Assembly (NCBI GenBank): GCA_947459825.1
Contig: CANHFH010000015.1
Span: forward strand, 1-35,011
From: Pseudomonadota bacterium
Lineage (GTDB): Bacteria; Pseudomonadota; Gammaproteobacteria; Steroidobacterales; Steroidobacteraceae
Direction of reading: 5' to 3'
DNA: 35,011 nucleotides
This document shows, one piece after another, positions 29,805-35,011 of this stretch (its first letter is position 1; each line of letters starts with the position of its first letter). The notes under the pieces were generated by a model. It did not search any database. It was given only the letters and a program-made list of their open reading frames with translations, and was not told the origin of the DNA. The translations under genes were made by a program, and so were the position numbers.

Positions 29805-31225
29805 GCATCGTCGGCCTGCAGCTCGACGACGCGGCGTTCGCCGTGGCGCGCGATGGCGCGCCGCTCGGTGCCGTCACGCCGTCGATCGTGCATGCCGATC
29901 CTGCAGATGCCACCCGCTTCGGCACCCTCGCGGCGGATGCCGTGCGCCGCACGCCGCATCGTGTGTCCTACGGCCACTGGGCTGCGTTCGGCGCGGGCAC
30001 CGGCACCGCCGGCAAGCCCGGCGTGTCCGATGGCGCCGCGGCCCGAGCCGCCTTCACGGTCGCTTGCGCCGAACTGCGCCAGCGGGTCGCCCCACATGTC
30101 GCACCGGGTGATCGGCTGCGGATCGCCGTGCCGCCGGCCCTCGATACCGATGCGCTCGGTTGGGTGCTCGCCGCCTGCCGGGAGGCGGCGCTGCCGGTCG
30201 ACGGATTCCATGATGCCGCGGCGCTCGCGGTGGCCGCGCTCGGCCTCGAGGGTGAGGTCATCGTCCCCGCCGTCGGTCTGACTCATACCTCGGCCACGCG
30301 GGTCGTGGTCGGAGAGGGCGAGGCGCGGCGGCGTGCCGTCCGCATATCGCGTGATGCCGGTCTGCTCACGGTGCAGCAGCGTTGGCTCGAGATGATCGCC
30401 GAGGCGATGGTGCTGCGTTCCCGCTTCGATCCGCTGCATGAGGCCGCGAGCGAACAGCGGCTCTACGACCTGCTGCCGACGGCGGCGGCGCGGGCCGCGC
30501 GCGAGGGATCTGCGACCCTCGAACTGCCGGCAGGCGCTGCGAGCTGCGCGGTGACGCTGAGCCGGGACCAGTTCGCGGCCGCCGCGCGCCCGCTGACGCG
30601 CGCGCTCGCAGCGTCGATCGACGCGCTGCGGTCGGACGGCGCTCCGCCCACCTTGCTGCTCTCCGAGACGCTGCTCGAACTGCCGGGCGTCGTGGAGGCG
30701 TTGTCCGCGCTGCCGGGCGTGCGTCTCCATGCGATGGACGCCGATCTCGTCGCGCGTGCGGCATCGATGCTGCCCGTCGCGGCCGACGCCGCCGCCGAGG
30801 CGACGGCGGTGGAGGTGCCGTTGCGGCGTGGGATCGCCGTCGGCGCGATCCTCGGCGAAGCCAGGGTCGTCGAGATCGCGCCCGAGGCCGCTCGGACGGC
30901 GCCGACCCATGTGCTGTGGCGCGGTTCGGCCATCCCGCTCGTACCGGGGACCGTCCTCGAGGTCGGCCGCGCGCCCGCGGCGGACGGCATCCGGCTCGAC
31001 GAAGGGCTCGCCGGCGTGTCGCGGCTGCACTGCACGCTGCGTCACGGGCCGGAGGGCGTGCAGGTCATCGACCATGCCGCTTACGGCACCTGGCTCAACG
31101 GCCGTCGGATCGCCGGCCGGGCGCGGCTCGCAGCGGGTGATCGGCTGCGCATCGGTGACCCCGGTGTCGAACTCGCGCTGATCGCGGTGGGGTCGGGCGC
31201 TGCGACGGACGCCGGGACGGGCTGA
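29801..31225 (+). CDS. Hsp70/actin-like protein with a C-terminal FHA domain
   Basis: The protein has 474 residues. The N-terminal about 340 residues resemble the YegD/DnaK-like actin fold: TPSIVHADPADATRFG-type start, IAVPPALDTDALGWVLAACREAALPV, and MVLRSRFDPLHEAASEQRLYDLLP (in part: RFDPLHEAASEQRLYD). The nucleotide-binding motifs are poor: DxGTTNS reads GLQLDDAAFAV, and the second phosphate loop DxGGGT reads VGLTHTSATRV, so it is probably not a working ATPase. The C-terminus (about 385-465) is a complete FHA domain with GR at 387-388, GVSRLHC and AYGTWLNGRRI, which should bind phosphothreonine. It likely recruits phosphorylated partners of the operon kinase to the channel complex. ATGA overlap with the channel gene and TGATG with the next indicate tight coupling. 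Confidence 0.82.
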   Translation: MSIVGLQLDDAAFAVARDGAPLGAVTPSIVHADPADATRFGTLAADAVRRTPHRVSYGHWAAFGAGTGTAGKPGVSDGAAARAAFTVACAELRQRVAPHVAPGDRLRIAVPPALDTDALGWVLAACREAALPVDGFHDAAALAVAALGLEGEVIVPAVGLTHTSATRVVVGEGEARRRAVRISRDAGLLTVQQRWLEMIAEAMVLRSRFDPLHEAASEQRLYDLLPTAAARAAREGSATLELPAGAASCAVTLSRDQFAAAARPLTRALAASIDALRSDGAPPTLLLSETLLELPGVVEALSALPGVRLHAMDADLVARAASMLPVAADAAAEATAVEVPLRRGIAVGAILGEARVVEIAPEAARTAPTHVLWRGSAIPLVPGTVLEVGRAPAADGIRLDEGLAGVSRLHCTLRHGPEGVQVIDHAAYGTWLNGRRIAGRARLAAGDRLRIGDPGVELALIAVGSGAATDAGTG

Positions 31226-32316
31226 TGAAGCGCCGTCGCGTCGAGGTCTTCAGCATGTCCTTCCTGGACGTGATCTGCTGCGGCTTCGGTGCGGTCATCC
31301 TCTTCTACACGATCATCAGCGCGCAGAGCGGCATCGAGCGGACGCGCCGTGCCGAGGACCTCGCTGCGCAGGTGTCCAAGCTCGAGGAGGAGGTGGTGCG
31401 CGGCGCCAAGAACCTCGTGCTGCTGCGCAACGCCCTGCAGCGCACCGACAGCGAGACCGTGTCGGCGGCCTCGCGTGCGACGCGCCTGATCGAGGAGCTG
31501 CAGCAGCGCCGCGAGGAGGCGTCCATCTACGACGCCACCACGCTCGCCAAGCGCGAACGCATCGAGAAGCTCAAGGCCGATGTGCGCGCGCTCGAGGAGA
31601 GCACGCGTCGGCTCGAGGCGAGCGCCAAGGTGGAGACGCCGCGCGGCGAGATGACCGGCAGCGGTCGGTCGACGGCCAGCCGCCGCTATCTGACAGGGCT
31701 GTCGTTCCGCGGCCGGCGCATCCTCGTCCTGCTCGACCGCTCGTCGAGCATGCTCGACGAGGACCTGGTGCAGATCATCCGGTTGCGCAACTCCTCCGAT
31801 CAGGCGCGCCGCAACGCCGCGAAGTGGCAACGCAGCACCGACATCGCGCGTTGGCTGGTCGAGCAGATGCCGGCAGGTCGGCAGTTCCAGGTCTACGCGT
31901 TCAACGAGACCGCGGTACCGCTGATCGCGGGCACCGAGGGGCAATGGCTCGCCGTCGATGCGGCGCGCCGCCGCGAAGCGGTGGCCGCCATCGGGACGCT
32001 GCTGCCGCAGGGCGGCACCAGCCTGATCAACGCGCTGCGCGTGCGCACCGCGTTCAGGCAGCAGCCCGACCAGATCATCCTGCTGACCGACGGTCTGCCG
32101 ACGCAGGGCGCGACGCCGCCGGCGCTGCGCCGCTACATCGATGTCGGCGACCGTGCACGCCTGTTCGACGAGGCGGTGCGCGGCATCGATCCGAAGGTCC
32201 CGATCGATGTGGTGCTGCTGCCGATGAAGGGCGAGGTGCCCGGACCGCACCGGTTCTGGGCGCTCGCCCAGCGGACCAAGGGGTCGTTCGTCGTGCCGTC
32301 GCGGGACTGGCCCTGA
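31225..32316 (+). CDS. VWA protein 1 with a MotB/TolR-like N-terminal membrane segment
   Basis: The protein has 363 residues. A basic N-terminus (MKRRR) is followed by SFLDVICCGFGAVILFYTI, one membrane helix headed by Asp15. A coiled coil follows (about 35-140, rich in E/R/L), then a VWA domain with an intact metal site: DRSSS at 171-175, Thr265 in GGTS and Asp289 in LTDGLP. The positive-inside rule puts the VWA domain in the periplasm. One helix with Asp near its cytoplasmic end is the form of the MotB, TolR and ExbD subunits that carry the proton-binding Asp, but here the outer domain is VWA rather than OmpA-like. Its start shares one base with the previous stop. Its first 20 codons are almost identical in DNA to those of VWA protein 2. 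Confidence 0.88.
   Translation: MKRRRVEVFSMSFLDVICCGFGAVILFYTIISAQSGIERTRRAEDLAAQVSKLEEEVVRGAKNLVLLRNALQRTDSETVSAASRATRLIEELQQRREEASIYDATTLAKRERIEKLKADVRALEESTRRLEASAKVETPRGEMTGSGRSTASRRYLTGLSFRGRRILVLLDRSSSMLDEDLVQIIRLRNSSDQARRNAAKWQRSTDIARWLVEQMPAGRQFQVYAFNETAVPLIAGTEGQWLAVDAARRREAVAAIGTLLPQGGTSLINALRVRTAFRQQPDQIILLTDGLPTQGATPPALRRYIDVGDRARLFDEAVRGIDPKVPIDVVLLPMKGEVPGPHRFWALAQRTKGSFVVPSRDWP
31243..31289 (+). repeat. Copy 1 of a 47-nt near-identical repeat at the 5' end of the two VWA genes
   Basis: This stretch matches 32350-32396 at 46 of 47 positions, including every synonymous site over the final 34 nt. It encodes the end of the cytoplasmic leader and the first half of the membrane helix (SFLDVICCGFG). 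The rest of the two genes is far less alike. Confidence 0.9.
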
Positions 32317-32325
32317 GGTGCCGTT

Positions 32326-33363
32326 GTGAAGCGCCGTCGCCGCGAGACCGAGGTCTTCAGCCTGTCCTTCCTGGACGTGATCTGCTGCGGCTTCGGCGCG
32401 ATCATCCTGCTGCTCGTGCTCTCGGAGTTCGGGCAGCCGCTCGTCATCGAGCGCTCACGCCAGGATCTCGAGTCGCAGATCAAGCGTCTGCAGGCCGAGC
32501 TCTTCACCATCCGCGGCGACAGCGAGCGGCTGGAACGGGAGCTCAAGGGCAGGGTGGACCTGATGCAGCGCGAGCGGCTCAACCTCGCGCGTGCCGCCGG
32601 CGAGATGAGCAGCATCCGCGGGCAGTTCGACGCGTCGCGGCAGGAGGCTGCGGTCAGCAACATCGTCGAGAACGAGCTGCTGTCGGCGTACCAAGACCTC
32701 ATGCAGGAGAACGAGCGGCTGCAATCGGCGTCGCGCACCCGGCGGCGCGTCTCCACCGCTGCGGTGGGCGGCATCCCGGTGGACAGCGATTATGTGATCT
32801 TCCTCGTCGACACCTCGGGCAGCATGGATGTCCACCGCGAGACGCTGACGCGGGTGATGCGCGAGATCCTCGACATCTATCCGCGGCTGAAGGGACTGCA
32901 GATCGTCGACGACAACGGCCGCGAACTCTTCCGCGGGACGCGTGGCCGCTGGCTGGTCGACTCGCGCGGCCTGCGCGACGACATCGTCGCCCGGGTGCGC
33001 GACTGGCGCGCGTTCAGCGATTCGAGCCCCGAGGACGGCATCGAGGCGGCGATCGCCAATTATTGGTCGGCGGACCGCCGGATCAGCATCTATGTCCTCG
33101 GCGACGACTTCAACGGCCCGAGCATCCAAGGCGCGCTCGACGCCATCGACCGCGTGAACCGGCCGGACGGCAGCGGCCGCCGCCGCGTCCGCATCCACGG
33201 CATCGGTTTCCCGCGGGCGCCGTTTACAAACCCGCGGTTTTCGGCTTTGATGCGGGCGGTGAGCGAGCGCAACGACGGCACCTTCGTCGGGCTCACGCAG
33301 CTGGATGTCTGCGCGATCAGGATCAACGTGGGAGGCGTCGAGCGATGCGTCAGTGGCGACTGA
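32326..33363 (+). CDS. VWA protein 2 with a MotB/TolR-like N-terminal membrane segment
   Basis: The protein has 345 residues and is a paralogue of VWA protein 1 with the same plan. It has a basic leader (MKRRRRE), a membrane helix SFLDVICCGFGAIILLLVL with Asp17, a long coiled coil (about 35-145), and a VWA domain beginning with DTSGS at 162-166 and later VLGDDFNG. The Thr of the metal site is less clear (SSPEDGIEAA), so metal binding may be weaker than in protein 1. The outer domain ends with two Cys (DVCAIRI and ERCVS) not shared with the first copy. GTG at 32326 is used, with GAGGTG about 6 nt upstream. It overlaps the following lipoprotein gene by 19 nt. I propose that the two proteins form the B-subunit pair of the proton channel. 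Confidence 0.88.
   Translation: MKRRRRETEVFSLSFLDVICCGFGAIILLLVLSEFGQPLVIERSRQDLESQIKRLQAELFTIRGDSERLERELKGRVDLMQRERLNLARAAGEMSSIRGQFDASRQEAAVSNIVENELLSAYQDLMQENERLQSASRTRRRVSTAAVGGIPVDSDYVIFLVDTSGSMDVHRETLTRVMREILDIYPRLKGLQIVDDNGRELFRGTRGRWLVDSRGLRDDIVARVRDWRAFSDSSPEDGIEAAIANYWSADRRISIYVLGDDFNGPSIQGALDAIDRVNRPDGSGRRRVRIHGIGFPRAPFTNPRFSALMRAVSERNDGTFVGLTQLDVCAIRINVGGVERCVSGD
32350..32396 (+). repeat. Copy 2 of the 47-nt near-identical repeat in the VWA genes
   Basis: It matches 31243-31289 with one mismatch. The leader codons upstream of it are also alike (GAAGCGCCGTCGC in both), apart from a two-codon insertion here. Confidence 0.9.
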
Positions 33364-34064
33364 CCGCGGCCGCGGGGGCTGCAGCGCTGCTCGTCGGCTG
33401 CGGCACCGTGCAGATCGCGCCGAAACCGGTGTTCCCCAAGCCTCTGGTGGAGCAGCTGCCGGCCACGGTCGGGCTCGTGTTGTCGGCCGAGCAGCGCGAC
33501 CTCAAGCATGAGGAGACGCGCGGCGGCGTCGCCTGGGCGGTGCTGCTCGGCGCCGGCCAGCAGGCTTTCGCCCGTACGGTGATGGGCGCCACCTTCCGCG
33601 AGGTGCGCGAGTTCCCCGACAGCGCCGCAGCCGCGCGCGACCCGGCGGTGCAGGCGATCTTCGTGCCGCAGATCGAGCAGTATTCCTTCGCCACCGCCGA
33701 CGAGACCGGCGGCGAATATGTGGCGGTCACCATCCGCTACCGTATCGAGGTGTTCTCGCCGGACGGCGGCATCCACGACACGCTGACGCTGACCGGTTAC
33801 GGCACCAGCCGCATGGGCGGCATGGAGATGGGCGCCTCCGACGCGATGGACCGCGCGACGCGCGGAGCGATGCGCGACGCCGCCGCCAAGTTCCTCGCGC
33901 AGTTCGGTCGTCTGCCGATGGCGGCGCGGTTGGCGGCGGGCGAGCGGCTGTCGGCGGACGCCGCTGGCGGTCAGGGGACCGCGGAGGCGCTCACGATCGA
34001 GGCGTTGCCGGTGCGGGATTCGAGACGCCCCGCGTCGCCGCCGGTCACTCGCGCGACACCTTGA
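33345..34064 (+). CDS. Predicted lipoprotein D of the operon
   Basis: The protein has 239 residues. The signal peptide ends in a strong lipobox LVGC (Cys19). The mature part begins with a Pro-rich stretch (IAPKPVFPKPLVEQLP), followed by a likely alpha/beta domain: VGLVLSAEQRDLKHEE, AVLLGAGQQAFARTVMGATF, AIFVPQIEQYSFAT, YVAVTIRYRIEVFSPDG. Small outer-membrane lipoproteins that dock on envelope machines share this alternation of strands, but I cannot name a family. GGGAGG about 10 nt upstream supports the ATG, and the gene starts inside the end of VWA protein 2. It is the last gene of the operon and overlaps the convergent TonB-like gene by 20 nt. Confidence 0.78.
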   Translation: MRQWRLTAAAGAAALLVGCGTVQIAPKPVFPKPLVEQLPATVGLVLSAEQRDLKHEETRGGVAWAVLLGAGQQAFARTVMGATFREVREFPDSAAAARDPAVQAIFVPQIEQYSFATADETGGEYVAVTIRYRIEVFSPDGGIHDTLTLTGYGTSRMGGMEMGASDAMDRATRGAMRDAAAKFLAQFGRLPMAARLAAGERLSADAAGGQGTAEALTIEALPVRDSRRPASPPVTRATP

Positions 34065-35011
34065 CGAGCATCCGCTCGCGGAACACCACGCCGTCGGTCT
34101 CGACGGGGACCCCCGCCTCGATGCGTGGCGCGTAGCGCGCTTTGCGCGCCGCGAAGACCACCGAGCGGGCCACCGCATCAGGTTCGGCCCCGTCCGGCAG
34201 GCGCGCGTCCAGCACCCTGCCGTCGCGGCCCACGCGCAGCACCAGGTCCACATCGCGCGCCGTGTACTCCTCCGGGTCCGACGGCGCCAGCCGCGTCGCC
34301 GAACTGGGCGGCGCCCGGTAGATCAGCTGGCGTGGCCGCTCCAGGAAGTCCTTCTTGCCGGTGCCTGCCGCCACCAACGCCTTCCAAGCCTCCGCATAGG
34401 CCGCGGTCGCCTTGTTGCCGGCACCGGCGAGCAGATACCAGTCGCCGAGCTGGGCGAGGGTCTCACCGAACAGCGCTTGGTCGACGGGCGCGCTGGCGCG
34501 GATCAGCTCCACCGCATAGCGCAGCACGCGCTCGCCGTCCGGATTGAACCGACCGCCGACGGCTTGGGGAGCGAAAGGATCGCCGCCGCCCCCCGTCATC
34601 TCGGGCGCCATGGTGTCGGTGACCTCGGGGCCGTAGACCGCTTCGCCGAGCCAGGTGCGCGACAGTCCGCGCATCGCCGGCACGCCCGCGAGCGGCAGGG
34701 TCGGTCCGATCCGCTCGGCGATCTGCAGCGCGCGTGCGTGCAGGCCGCGCGCCGTCGTGAACCGCAGCTGGGATTCGCGCCAGCGCGCCAACCGGTCGAG
34801 GGGGTCGAGCAGGCGTGGGTCGTCCCGGCCATAAGCGCTTTCAGCGACCCGGAACGCGAACAGGTGCTCGCGCTCCGCCTCCGCCTCGGCACCGATCGCC
34901 ACATACCCTTCGATGAGCGGATCGACGATGTCGAGCTGCGCAGGGTTGTAGAGTCCGTCGAGGTTGCGCGAGAGGTCGACCGCTCGCTTGAGCACGACCA
35001 CGGCTTCGGTC
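34045..35011 (-). CDS. TPR-like protein with a TonB-type C-terminal domain, 5' end outside the window
   Basis: At least 321 codons are visible, and the frame is open at the right edge. GTG at 35001 is probably internal, since the frame continues upstream. The visible N-terminal part is helical with paired repeats of tetratricopeptide type (LDGLYNPAQLDIVDPLIEGY, LIRASAPVDQALFGETLAQLGDWYLLAG, AAYAEAWKAL; the second is cited in part, QALFGETLAQLGDWYLL). The last about 75 residues (DVDLVLRVGRDGRVLDARLP through KARYAPRIEAGVPVETDGV) match the TonB C-terminal fold, in which a phi-R-Y-x-P motif and an F/V-R-E strand follow. No signal peptide can be judged. It may link to the channel operon next door, but it lies on the other strand and may be unrelated. 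Confidence 0.75.
   Translation of the reverse strand, partial: TEAVVVLKRAVDLSRNLDGLYNPAQLDIVDPLIEGYVAIGAEAEAEREHLFAFRVAESAYGRDDPRLLDPLDRLARWRESQLRFTTARGLHARALQIAERIGPTLPLAGVPAMRGLSRTWLGEAVYGPEVTDTMAPEMTGGGGDPFAPQAVGGRFNPDGERVLRYAVELIRASAPVDQALFGETLAQLGDWYLLAGAGNKATAAYAEAWKALVAAGTGKKDFLERPRQLIYRAPPSSATRLAPSDPEEYTARDVDLVLRVGRDGRVLDARLPDGAEPDAVARSVVFAARKARYAPRIEAGVPVETDGVVFRERMLVKVSRE

Noticed and set aside
29004-33363. Zorya-type defence system or flagellar MotAB
   Set aside because: The channel gene fits, but the B-type proteins carry VWA domains rather than an OmpA-like peptidoglycan-binding domain, and no helicase, nuclease or flagellar gene lies nearby.
21144-34064. Type VI secretion gene cluster
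   Set aside because: Kinase, FHA and SUMF1 parts fit its control pathway, but no TssB/C sheath, Hcp, VgrG, ClpV or TssM/L/K protein is present.
1-35011. tRNA, rRNA, insertion sequences, prophage or integration sites
   Set aside because: No cloverleaf or rRNA-like stretch, transposase or integrase motif, or terminal inverted repeats were seen on either strand. A covariance-model scan would be decisive for small RNAs.

Overview
The window is about 70% GC by eye, densely coding, with short intergenic gaps and many ATGA, TGATG or TTGA gene overlaps. It carries a SlyX-family gene, a c4-like dihaem cytochrome, lipoproteins with clear lipoboxes and MotA/TolQ/ExbB-type energy coupling. Together these point to a high-GC Gram-negative proteobacterium, most likely a gammaproteobacterium of the Nevskiales/Steroidobacterales/Xanthomonadales kind. 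That placement is inference, because no search could be run.

Positions 1-20991 look like ordinary chromosome. In order they hold a dihaem cytochrome c and an overlapping patatin-like lipoprotein; a convergent aldehyde dehydrogenase; a degenerate EAL-HDOD signalling protein; a reverse-strand run of slyX, an S9 peptidase, a Tat-exported epimerase homologue and a membrane-anchored SDR; a forward three-gene operon (NTF2-like, nitrilase-like, enoyl-thioester-reductase-like); an MFS transporter divergent from ilvA; an alpha/beta hydrolase; a DUF3429 membrane protein and an AI-2E-family permease; a reverse LOG-family gene coupled to a double alpha/beta-hydrolase homologue; and a second MFS transporter.

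Positions 21144-34064 form one forward run of eleven tightly packed genes, and this is the most interesting part. The order is three lipoproteins, a transmembrane Ser/Thr kinase with a periplasmic repeat and PEGA-like region, a membrane-spanning FHA-like/PEGA/SUMF1 protein, a small Pro/Asp-rich exported protein, a MotA/TolQ/ExbB-type channel protein, an Hsp70/actin-like protein ending in an FHA domain, two paralogous VWA proteins and a fourth lipoprotein. Both VWA proteins begin with a single membrane segment headed by an Asp in the motif SFLDVICCGFGA, which is where MotB, TolR and ExbD carry their proton-binding Asp. My reading is a proton-driven envelope complex. Its B subunits would be a pair of coiled-coil/VWA proteins instead of peptidoglycan-binding ones, and it would be governed by Ser/Thr phosphorylation read by FHA domains.

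The parts resemble the threonine-phosphorylation pathway of type VI secretion (PpkA kinase, Fha, SUMF1-like TagR, lipoprotein TagQ). However, no secretion structural genes are present here, and a proton channel stands where TagST would be. A convergent TPR/TonB-like gene runs off the right edge.

Other points of note are active-site losses in the nitrilase-like protein, the epimerase homologue and both halves of the double hydrolase. Four genes also have a -10-like hexamer 7-8 nt before the start codon, suggesting leaderless mRNAs. No tRNA, rRNA, insertion sequence, CRISPR array or phage gene was seen.
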